Positions 10,232-21,100 of a DNA stretch of 64,000 bases are shown here, piece after piece. The position numbers and the translations under genes are program-made. The notes under the pieces were generated by a model. That model worked only from the letters and a program-made list of their open reading frames with translations. It ran no database searches and was not told the DNA's origin. Numbering within the stretch: the stretch's first letter is position 1; each line of letters starts with the position of its first letter. The DNA lies in contig JAKSZT010053764.1 in the NCBI GenBank assembly GCA_026826555.1, forward strand, positions 15,388,282 through 15,452,281. Reading direction: 5' to 3'. The DNA comes from Tolypeutes matacus (taxonomy: Eukaryota > Chordata > Mammalia > Cingulata > Chlamyphoridae).

Positions 10232-12985
10232 CTTCTGAGAAGATGACTTATTAGAAAGACATGGGACTCTCTCCTCTCCCAGAAAAATAGCTAGAGAACA
10301 GGCAGAAATGGCCTGCAAAAAAAGGTTCTAGGGTTTAGGACACCAGGGGAAGGTTGGATACAGCCCAGAAGAGAGAAGGGTACAAGAAAGGAATCTCGAC
10401 AGAGATACTGTGAGTGGAAGCTGCAGTGGCTGGTGCCCTTCCCTCATCCTATGAGCAGAAAAAATTGAATTCTCCAGCTACAGACAAAGGGGACCCCACA
10501 GGGATCCATTTCCCCAGGAAAGGGGAGAGAGAGGGTCGCAGCCTAAGGCTGATCTAGCTTTTGGCCCACAGATTTGGTCTGCTGTGCCCTACAAGTACTT
10601 CTAGGCCAGAAGAGGCTGTGCCACTGTCTGCCCTGGTAGCTGGCTCAGGACTAATGAGATATGACCCACTCAATCACAGTCCGTACCAGGACTGGTTGTT
10701 GAGGACGCAGAGGGGAGTAGAATTATTTCCTACCCAGGAAAAGGGAGGGGGCTGCCAGCAAAGGTTGGAGAACAGCCTCTGAGAAAGTTTGAATTGCCAA
10801 GCATTTAGCCTCCTGGCAAGATCCTCTGTCACACTGATTCAGTCCATATTGCAGCAAACACATTCTGACCTTGCTTTGAATTGAGAAGGCTGCTGAAGAT
10901 TGCCACTTGCTGGCTGACAAAGGAAGTGCATGTGAGGAAATTAAAAGTAAATGAGAGGCTTTTTCCAGCCTTTCCGCCTCCCTCCCCAAGGACCTTGGAA
11001 GTGGGTCTGCAACCTATTACTGGGTCCAAGGCCCAGATTTGAGCAACTATCAGGGACAATACTAAAGACCTAGAACACACTGAACCAAGAACCTACAATG
11101 ACTCTTCAAAAAATACAAAAACTCAGCAAACCAATTACATTTAAAGAGATTGAATTAGTAATAAAAAATCTCCCATCAAAGAAAAGTCCAGGACCAGATG
11201 TCTTCACAGATGAATTCTACTAAGCATTTCGAGAAGAATTAACACCAATCCTGTTTACACGCTTCCAAAATATTGAAGAGGGAAAATTACCCAACACATT
11301 TTATGAAGCCAACATCATCATCTGAATACCAAAGCAAGATAAAGATACTACAAGAAAAGAAATTTATAGACCAATCTAATGAACATAGATAAAAAAAATT
11401 CTCTACAAAATACTTGCAAATAGAATCCAACATCATATCCAAAGAATTATACAGGGAAGTGGATGTGGTTCAAGTGATTGGGCTCCCGTCTACCATATAT
11501 AGGAGGTCCAGGGTTCGATTCCTGGGGCCTCCTGGTGAAGGCAAGCTGGCCGGCACAGTGAGCTGGCCTATGTGGAGTGCTGGCCTGTGCAGAAGAGCTG
11601 ATGCAGCACGATGACACAACAAAAAGAGACACAGAGGAGAGACAATAAGAGAGGCAGCAGACCAGGGAGCTGAGGTGGCACAAGAGACTGAGTGCCTCTC
11701 TCCCACTCCGGAAGGTCCTGGGATCGGGTCCTGGTGCTGCCTAGAGAGAAAACAAGCAGACACAGAAGAATACACAACAAATGGACAGTGAGCACAAAAC
11801 AATCTGGGCGGGGGATTTTTTAAATCTTAAAAAAATAAAAAGAATTATACACCACGACTAAGTGGATGTATTCTTGGTATGCAAGAGTGGTTGAACACAA
11901 GAAAATCAATGAACATAATACACTACATTAACAAATTGAAGGCGAAAAAACCACATGATCATCTTGATCAATGCAGAAAAGGCATTAGACAAAATCCAGC
12001 ATCCTGTCTTGATAAAAACACTTTGAAAGATAGGAATAGAAGGAAAATTCCTCAAGGTGATAATGGGCATATACAAAACCCCACAGCCAACATCATACTC
12101 AATGGGGGAAGGTTGAAAGCTTTCCCTCTAAGATCAGGAACAAGACAAGGATGCCCACTGTCACCACTGTTATTCAATATTGTGCTAGAAGTTTAAGCCA
12201 GAGCAATTAGACAAGAAAAAAAAAAGTTTAAAAGTCATCCAAAGAGGAAAAGAGGAAGAAAAACTCACACTATTCATGGATGACATATTTAGAAAATTCT
12301 GAAATGTCTACAACAAAGCTACTTGAGCTAATAAGTTCAGCAAAGTGGCAGGATACAAGATCAACACGCCAAAATCAATGTTTCTGTACAGTAGTACTGA
12401 ACAACTTGAGGAGGAAACCAAGGGGAAAAAATCCATTTATAACAGCAACAAAAAGAGTCAAATACCTAGGAATCAATTTAACCAAAGTAGTACAGGACCT
12501 ATATGCAGAAAATTACAAAACAATGCTAAAAGAAACCAAAGAAGACCTAAACAAATGGGAAGACAGTCCATGTTCATGGACTGGATGACTAAATGTCTTG
12601 AAGATATCAATCTGACCCAAGCTGATTTATAGATTCAATACAATACCATTCAAAATTCCAACAGCCTCACTTACAGAAATATAAAAGGTACTTACCAAAT
12701 TCATTTGGAAGGGAAAGTGTACCTGAATAGCCAATAGCATTCTAAAAGGAAGAGTGATGTGGGAGGACTTGCACTGCCTGACCTTGATATATATTACAAA
12801 GCTACAGTGGTCAAAACAGCATGGTATTGGCATATAGACACATCGGTCAGTGGAATAGAATTGAGAGTCCAGAAGTGAACCTTCACCTCTGCAGCCAACT
12901 GGTTTTCAATAAACCTACCAAGTCCATGTTAAGGTGACAAAACTTTTCTTCAACAAATGGTGCTGGGAGAATAGTAAACCCAGGA
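10232..12985 (+). mobile_element. L1 with internal deletion: 5'UTR joined to reverse transcriptase
   Basis: The first 860 bp match, in reverse complement, the 5'UTR of the antisense L1 at 23.7-24.7 kb (for example GCTTTTGGCCCACAGATTTG against its counterpart). At about 11095 the sequence jumps to ORF2 just before the reverse transcriptase (frame containing KKSPGPD). ORF1 and the endonuclease domain are missing. The RT box at about 12270 reads F-M-D-D. The element is broken by stops and a dimeric SINE (11454-11838) and stops at about 12985 without a 3'UTR or A tail. Confidence 0.82.
11454..11838 (+). mobile_element. Dimeric DAS-type SINE with 13-bp duplications
   Basis: Two tRNA-like units lie head to tail. 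The first starts GGGAAGTGGATGTGGTTCAA with B-box region GGGTTCGATTCCTGG. The second starts CAGGGAGCTGAGGTGGCAC with GGGATCGGGTCCTGG. The tail is A-rich. It is flanked by the exact 13-bp duplication AAAGAATTATACA (11441-11453 and 11839-11851) and sits in an L1. Confidence 0.93.
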
Positions 12986-12989
12986 TACA

Positions 12990-13075
12990 GATTTTCTAGG
13001 GCTAAATAAATTGGCCAAGGTCACAGAAACAACAAATATCAGATCTGAAAACAAATACTACTGGCCAGCTCCTAA
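12990..13075 (-). mobile_element. Possible MIR fragment
   Basis: The stretch TTGGCCAAGGTCACAGAAAC followed by ATCAGATCTGAAAAC resembles the MIR core region around its CCAAGGTCACACAGC motif. It is short and diverged. Confidence 0.45.
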
Positions 13076-14231
13076 TAACACATGTTAGAGAGACTTCACT
13101 TCCAGTTGGTTGGTTTTATTATAGAAACTTAAAAATAGTCTAAATGCTGACTGTGATAATAGTTTAAAAACCTTTGTATTTCTCACCAGATACTTAAAAA
13201 ATATCACTTCAAAATATTGCTGCTAAAGAGTACTCAAAGGAGTAACTTTAATACTTCCATTTTCAGTTTCCTTGGCCATGTTTATATAAAAGCACTGCCA
13301 AATTTGTGTTTCAGAAAGACAGCAAACTTTTCTACTTTTGTCTGAAAAACACACTACATCTTGAAGCTCTCTATAGCTACTCTAATTCATCATTATAGAG
13401 TCCTATGAAAGGAAGTAAATGAAGAATTACTAAGGAGGAAATAAGGAATCTTTTGATTAGGACCATAAAAGATGGAAATTTAAAATTCATGACCCATTTC
13501 TGTATAATTTCTATGGGAGCCAAACTATTTTTTCCTTAAAAAAAGTTTTGATTCTTAAAAATATCCAAATAAATTGCAATTTTCACTAGTAAGTGATTTT
13601 TCCTCTGGACTGAACCATTAAAAAATACATATTACCTAAAGGACAAATACACCTGTGAACTCTGCCCTGGATGGCACTTTGTAAAATCCTATTGTTGCTA
13701 CAAAGAATTTGGTTTTATTTCATGGACTACATAAGAACTGTGGAAAAAGGAATGACTGGTTTATATACAGGTATTATTTCTAATTACAAATGAATAAATT
13801 TACCATTTGACTGGTTCTAGAATTAATGTGACTAATTTTACAGTCACTTTCTCATTAACTAATTAGCCCTATTTTCCTATAATAATATATGCACAGTGAA
13901 CTTATTTTTTCAATGAAGGAGTATTTGATTATAAAAATTGAAAACCAAAACTATACCTTGTTAGCTTCAAACAATGTATCCACCATTTTTTTTTACTACT
14001 ATGTTTTAATATTTCATTTTATTAGAATGCTCTCTTCATTCTAAACTTATTAAGCTTATTAGTAAACAATGAAGTATAAATGGAAATACAAATGGAAACT
14101 GCACCTGATAGTAAAAGTGATAATGTATCACTTCTGAAATTAGGTTATAATGAGTGCATGAAGCTTCTATCTTTGGGGGCATGGGGGTGGCCGTGGTGTT
14201 CTCTCTTTCACTCTCTGACCACCTGCCTTTT
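13076..14231. other. Intron sequence, no recognised element
   Basis: AT-rich sequence without recognised repeat or exon. Confidence 0.5.
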
Positions 14232-15440
14232 CAATATGATGCTGGACGAAACGGAAATCCACAGACCAAAAAATGAACCTCAATCAGTCTTACACCCCAT
14301 ACATAATATAACTCAAAATGGATCACAGATTTAAATGTAAACTGTAAAACTAAAAGCTGTTGGGAAAAATAGAAAAATCTTTGGCATCTAGGGTTCAGCA
14401 AAGAGTTCTCAGATTTGAAACCAAAAGCACAATCCATAAAAGAATACATTGATAAACTGAGCTTCATCAAACTTAAAAATTTTTGCTTTGTGAAAGACTC
14501 TGTTAAGAGGATGAAAAGACAAGCTACAGAATTACAACTGGGAGAAAATACCTGCAAATTACATATCTGATATGCAATAAAAAACCCAATTATAAAATGG
14601 CAAAAGACTTGAAGAGATATAACCAAGAGGCTATATAGATGGCAAATAAGCAAATTAATGATACTTAACATCAGCCACTAGGAAAATGCAAATTAAAACC
14701 ATAAGTTATCACTATACACCTATCAGAATGGAACGGATGACAAAAAAAATAGTGACAACACTAAATTATGGCAAAGATGTGGAGAAATGAGATCACTCAA
14801 ACATTGCTGGTAGGACTGTAAATGTTACAGCCATTCTGGAAAGCAATTTGGCAGTTTCTTAAACTAAATACCACATGACCCTGCAATTGCAGTTCTGGGC
14901 ATTTATGTCAGGGAAATTAAGACTTATGTTCACACAAAAACCTGTAAATGAATGTATACAGCACTTTTATTCATAACAGCCCCAAACTGGAAACAACCCA
15001 GACGTCCTTCAACAGGTGAATGGTTAAACACATCTAAGCATATCCACATCTTGGTTTACTACTCAGCAATAAAAAGAAATGAACTATTGATCCACACTAC
15101 AATCCCTAGAGAATTATGCAGATTGAAAAAGCCAATTCCAGATGTTACATACTTTATGATTCCATTTATAAAAAATCTTGAAATGACAAAATTATAGGGT
15201 AGGAGCAGGAGGAACGTGGATGTGTCTATAAAAGGGCAACTTGAGAGATCCTTGGAGTAATAGAAATGTTCAGTATTTTGACTGTATCAATGTCAATATA
15301 CTAGTTGTGATATTGTATTATAATTTTATAAGATGTTACCATTGGGGGGAACTTGGTAAAAGGGTACAAGTGAGCTCTCAATATTATTTGACAGTTACAT
15401 GTAAATCTATATCTCAAAATAAAAAGCTTTAAAAAAAAAC
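14232..15440 (+). mobile_element. Old L1 3' end
   Basis: Decayed L1 ORF2 C-terminal sequence with 3'UTR. It contains typical tail motifs such as CATAACAGCCCCAAACTGGA and GTTACATACTTTATGATTCC, and ends AATAAAAAGCTT plus a short A run. The 146-aa frame on the opposite strand (14231-14671) is a shadow of this L1. Confidence 0.8.
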
Positions 15441-15674
15441 TCTATAGAGAATATACTTTCACTGTAATAACATTATCAAGTACATATAAAACAAATTAAC
15501 ACACGTAAAGATTAAAGACTGCCAACTGATTTACCTTATAACTTACAGAACTGACTACTTCAACATAAAAGTTACACTAAAAAGAGATAGGATTTGATGT
15601 ATACTAGGCAAAGTTTCTGTATTTTACTGGATGATGAAGACAGTCCTAAAGAACAAGTCTGTGTCAAGACTTAC

Positions 15675-15779
15675 TACTTCATCTGCAAATCCACCAGCCA
15701 GGACAAGAGAGTAAGCCCCATCATTACTTCGACCATGAATTCCACCAACATGGGGCCTATGGACACCTGCTTCGCTCAC
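15675..15779 (-). CDS. UHRF2: UHRF2 internal exon, SRA domain middle
   Basis: The exon is 35 codons in phase 0, preceded by TTATTTTATAG and followed by GTAAGT. The peptide [20 protein letters not shown] then [15 protein letters not shown] is the core of the SRA fold. The [15 protein letters not shown] stretch is near the base-flipping pocket in UHRF family structures. The exon is easy to miss because it gives no long open frame on the minus strand; I found it by translating between the preceding SRA exon at 34.4 kb and the following one at 3.2 kb. The phase agrees with both. Confidence 0.96.
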
Positions 15780-16004
15780 CTATAAAATAAGTAAAAAGAG
15801 TCTCACAATACTTCGGAATAGTTAAGTTACATTTACAAAGTGCTTTCACAAATATTATTGGATTCTAAAAACCCCTAACCAAGAAGCAAGTCTCACCTAG
15901 AGCTCTATGTTTTGCTCTCTCTCTTTTGATCTTCTCTAATATATCCTTTAGGTACTGAGCTGTTGATGACTAAAACCGTTTGGGCCTAAATTCTAAGTTT
16001 CAAA

Positions 16005-16372
16005 ATAATTATTAAATATTCCTCATTTTATGCCTATTGGTACTTCCAGGTCAACACAGCTAAAACAGAACTTATTATCACTACTCCAAATCTCTTTCCC
16101 CTTCTTAGTTCTCATCTTTGAGTATGGCACTGTTCTCTACCCAGCTGGCTTAGTCAGAAATGCAGGGGTCATTTTACATTCATTCTTCTCCCATATTTCA
16201 CAAATCCATTTTGTCACTAGTACTGCTGATTCTACCTTCTAAATCTCATTTCCACCTTTTCCTACCTCTACTGTACAATCTTAGTTTTAGTCATGGATAC
16301 TTGAAATAGATATTTCATCATTGCCTCCAGTTTTGCTACTACAAACCCATTCTATTTACCACAAACAGAATG
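16005..16372 (+). mobile_element. L2 fragment
   Basis: Diverged LINE2 sequence. The order of motifs (CTAAAACAGAACTTATTATC, then GCAGGGGTCATTTTACATTC, then a CAGAATGAT end) follows the L2 ORF2 3' region. It breaks off at a T run at 16375, where another insertion begins. Confidence 0.65.
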
Positions 16373-17840
16373 ATTTTTTTTTTTTAATCACAATGAATTG
16401 TTTATTTCAGTATGCACCCACATTTTAGCATTTAGTGGTCCTGAACAGAAAAGTGGAAAAACATGAATTTGTCAAGAAGTCAAGCCCACCCGCCAATTTT
16501 AGGGATCTGACATACACACAAAGTTCTTCCTTAATCCCTGCTAAGGATCGTGGGAGGCAGCAGCAACAAAACCAAAGAATGCACTGAATTCAAGGTTCTT
16601 TTTGTTCTAGCTGTCAGATTCCAAAGTGGATCCAAATGCATTGCAAGGATGACCAAATGAAAGCCCTGTTTGTTTGAAACTTCCTCAATTTTTAAAAGCA
16701 AAAGCAATTACAAGAAAACCATTCAGAGGGATTGTGTGTGCTTACAAATGTCTTCATGTGGCCTTTCTCCAAGTTTAACCACCAAGGTCTTTGACAGCTG
16801 TCAGGTCTGAGTAACCCTGGTGACTTTTCTTTTCACCATATCAAAATCTGACCTAAAAAAATGCATCAGTTGATGAGGACAGCAGAGGGTGGCAGAGCTG
16901 AGGACCCGATTTACATTTCCCAGGCTGGTGGAGAGTAAAGAAATGTGATTCCAAAGCTAAACAATGGAGGCCAAAGACTCTTTCTAACCTTACCTGATAG
17001 CTTCTGGCCAAAGCAAGGATGTGTCATAGAAAGTGTTGGGTGATGATGGTGCAGGAAGGGACTTCAGGAGGAAATAAAAAGCAGCACCCCTCAATACAAG
17101 TAAGGGTGTGTAGGATACCAGGAAAACCCTGTAAGAATTCCTCACCAAAAACCGATTTCAGAGGGGAACAGAGGGGGTTACAATCTATTCTTCAGTCAAG
17201 AGTGGTAGTGGAGAGAGGGGAAAGAGTGATGGCATGGAAGGGAGGATGAAGCACCCCTACACACCGGAGCAGTCCCACAGACTGCGACCTGAAACATTCA
17301 CATCTATTCTAAGTCACTCCAATCTGGAGAAGTGTTGAAGGGGAGGGAAGGAAGAAGGCAGGGGAAAGGGAAGGCGGAGATGGCAGAGACCCCAGGCCAG
17401 GTAATCAGCGGCAAGGTGATTGTGTGATGTGTCTTTTCACAGTTGAGTTAGATGTGCACCACCAGTTGTGATGGGAACCAATTTAAATATACTTTCTTGA
17501 TCTCAGAAGTTCAACTATGTGGACAGTGGTTACACTTAACAGTATGATTTGTTATAGCACAACTTATAGACAAAAAATTAATATTATTTACAGTATCTTA
17601 AGATACAATGACTCTGAATGGGAGCTTCCTTTCCAGTACTTTGAGGTCTATAAGACATAGCTAAAAAATTTTCTACTGTGGGAAAAAAAGACTGCTCAAA
17701 TTGAATGGGGGTTGGGTGAGGGCCTGTGGTTTTTCATTTGGATTAATTGCTTTAACACTGTCCTTCAGGCGCTTGTTGTAATTTCATATTTTTAAAAATC
17801 ATTCAGCGCCAACATTCTTACAGGACAACTCTGATGCTAT
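16373..17840 (-). pseudogene. Candidate unidentified retrocopy (mRNA 3'UTR-like)
   Basis: Read on the minus strand, the block ends CTGAAATAAACAATTCATTG followed by TGATT and an A run of about 12. This is the pattern of a polyadenylated transcript with an AATAAA signal about 16 nt before the tail. It interrupts L2 sequence. The rest has moderate GC content, is not like any L1, SINE or LTR in the window, and has no recognisable coding region; it looks like a long 3'UTR. The 5' boundary is uncertain and no target duplication was found. An undescribed or unrecognised repeat is the main alternative. Confidence 0.4.
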
Positions 17841-17918
17841 ATGAATTTTGCTAGCATGGATACGGCTCTTGGGTCCACCACCCTAATAAAACTATTAACT
17901 TCATTCATATTAATTTTT

Positions 17919-18145
17919 TTTTTTTTAAGATTTATTTTCATTTATTTATTTATTTCTTCCCCCCTTGTTCCTTGTGCTCGCTGTGTCCATTTGCTTTGTG
18001 TTTTTCTGTGTCTGCTTGTCTCCCTTTGTTGCGCCAGCTCACCGTGCCGTGCACAGGCTGGCTTGCCTTCACCAAGAGGCCCCGGAACTGAACCGGGGCA
18101 TCCCATGTGGTAAACGGGGGCCCAACCGAGCCACAGCCGCTTCCC
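17919..18145 (-). mobile_element. DAS-type SINE with target duplication
   Basis: It reads on the minus strand from GGGAAGCGGCTGTGGCTC through GGTTCAGTTCCGGGGCC to an A/T tail. The exact 13-bp duplication CATATTAATTTTT lies at 17906-17918 and 18146-18158. Confidence 0.93.
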
Positions 18146-18164
18146 CATATTAATTTTTGTTACA

Positions 18165-21100
18165 ATTTTTTTTTCAAATTGTACAATTAATGGTATTTGG
18201 TATAATCACATAGGTATTCATTCAATACTTCAATCATTATTAGAGCATTTTCATTATTTCACTAATAATAATAAACAAAAAACAGACAACAAACAAGAAA
18301 ATTATTCACCTCTCAATCTCTTTATGTTTCCCCTGCTGTACATAGGTGCTATTTCTGGTTATTCTTGCACATTTATTTATTTATTAAGTAACTTTACCGA
18401 GATATATTCACATACCATATGACCTATCCAAAGTGTACTATCAATGGCTTTTAGTATAATCACAATGTTGTACATTCATCATCACAAAAATTTTTATAAT
18501 TATTTCATTACTCCAAAAAGAAAAACTCCACACCCCTTAGCATGCCTTCTCTAGCACCACATAACCACTAATCAGATTTCATCTTTGCTGTCATATGCTT
18601 TACAACTTCATTTCTTCTTACAGTTCCATAATAATCCATCGTGTGAATAAACCACAGTTTATCCATTCATCAATTGATAGACACCTGGGTTGTTTCCGAC
18701 TTTTGGGAATCATGAATAATGCTGCTATAAACATAGGTATGCAGATGTCAATTTGTATCACTGCTCTCAGTTCTTCTGGGTATATACCCAATAGTGGTAT
18801 TGCAGGGTCATGTGGCAAATCTATATTCAACTTCTTTAGGAACCGCCAAACAGTCCTCCATAGTGGCTGTACCATTCTGCATTCCCACCAACAGTGAATT
18901 AAGTGTTCCTATCTCTCCACATCCTTTTCGACACTTGTAGTTCTCTGATTCCCCCCACCCTAAATGGTTCCCTCATCTGTCTGCTCGTAGTCTCTGATCG
19001 TTTTAACTGCTCATTGTCTCTGCTTGTTGTGTCTGCTCATTGTTTGCTCTTCTTTAGGAAGCACTGGGAACCAAACCCGGGACCCTCCCATGTGGAAGGT
19101 CCAACCACTTGGGCCACATCGACTCCCTGCTTGTTGTGCCTGCTTGTTCATCAGCTCATTGCATCAACTCGTCTTCTTTAGGAGCTACATCTGCTCACCT
19201 CTGTCTTTTTAATAGTGTGAAATGATATCTCATTGTAGTTTTGATCTGCATTTCCATAATCATTAGTCATGTTGAACATTTTTTCATGTGTTATTTTGCC
19301 ATTTGTACTTCTTCTTTGGACAAGTGTCTATTCGAGTCTTTTGCCCAGTTTTTAATCAGGTCGTTTGTCTTTTTATTGTTGAGCTGTAAAATCTCTTTGT
19401 ATATCATGGATATTAAACCCTTACTGGACATGTGATTCCCAAATATTTTCTCCCACTGAGTCAGTTGCCTTTTCACCCTTTTGACAAAGTCCTATGAAGG
19501 TGAAAAACTGTTTAATTTTGAGGAGGTCCCATTTATCATTTTTCCTTGTTGTCACAAATGCTTTGGGTGTAAGGTCCAAGAAACTACCACCTACCACAAG
19601 TTCTTTAAGATGTTTTCCTACATTTTCTTCTAGTAGTTTTATGGTCCTGGCTTTTATATTTAGGTCTTTGATCCATTTTGAGTTGGTTCTTGTACAGGGA
19701 GTGAGATTGGGGTCCTTTTTCATTCTTTTGTTTATAGATATCCAGTTCTTCTAGCATCATTTGTTGAAGAGTCGGCTTTGTCACTTTCACATGGACTTCG
19801 TAGGTTTGTCCAAAACTAGTTGATCGTAGAGTTGAGGGTTCACTTCTAGACTCTCAGTTCTATTCCACTGATCGATATGTCTATCTTTATGCCAGTACCA
19901 TGCTGTTTTGACCACAGTAGCTTTGTAATGTTTCAAGGTCAGGCAGTGAAATTCCTCCCATGTCACTCTTCTTTTTCAGATGCTTTTGACTATTCGTGGG
20001 CACTTTCCCTTCCAAATGAATTTGGTAATTGCCTTTTCTATTTCTGTAAAGTAGGCTGTTGGAATTTTGATGGGTATTATATCGAATCTGTAAATCAGTT
20101 TGGGAAGAACTGGCAGCTGCATGATATTTAGTTTTGCAATCCATGAACACATAATGTCTTTCCATTTGTTTAGGTCTTCTTTGGTTTCTTTTAGCATTGT
20201 TTTATAGTTTTTTGCATACAGGTCCTGTACTTCTTTGGTTAAGCTGATTCCTAGGTATTTGAGTCTTTTCTTGCTATTGTAAATGGAATTCCCCCCCCCC
20301 AAGTTCCTCCTCAGATTGTTCAGTACTAGTGTAAAAAAAATATTACTGATTTTTGCGTGTTGTTCTTATATCCTGCCATTTTGCTGAACTTGTTTATTAG
20401 CTCAAGTAGCTTTGTTGTAGACATTTTAGAATTTTCTAAATATAGGAGCATGTCATCCATGAATAGTGAGAATTTTACTTCCTCAATTCCTATTTGGATG
20501 CCTTTTATTTATTTTTTGTCTAATTGCTCTAGCTTGAACATCTAGCAAAATATTGGATAACAATGGTGACAGTGGGCATCCTTGTCATATTCTCAATCTT
20601 AGAGGAAAAGTTTTCAACCTTTCCCCATTGACTACAAATGATGTTGGCTGTGGGGTTTTCATATATGTTCCTTTATCATATTGAGGAATTTTCCTTCTAT
20701 TTCCATATTTCAAAGTGTTTTTTTTTTTATCAAGATTGGATACTGGATTTTGTGGAATGCCTTTTCTACATCAATCAAGATGATTATGTGTTTTTTCCCC
20801 TTCATTTTGTTAATGTGGTATATTACGTTGATTGATTTTCTTATGTTGAACCAGCCCTGCATACTAGGAATAAGTCCTAGTATGCATAAGTCTTTTGATA
20901 TGCTGTTGGATTCGATTTGCAAGTATTTTGTTGAGAATTTTTGCTTCTGTGTCCATTAGAGGGATTGGTCTGTAATTCTCTTTTCTTGTAGTATCTTTAT
21001 CTGACTTTGATATTAGGGTGATGTTGGTTTCATAAAATGTGTTGGGTAATTTTTCTTCCTCTTCAATTTTTCAGAAGAGTTTAAACAGGATTGGTGTTGT

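Noticed and set aside
14231..14671. Open frame of 146 codons on the minus strand
   Set aside because: A shadow of an old plus-strand L1 ORF2.
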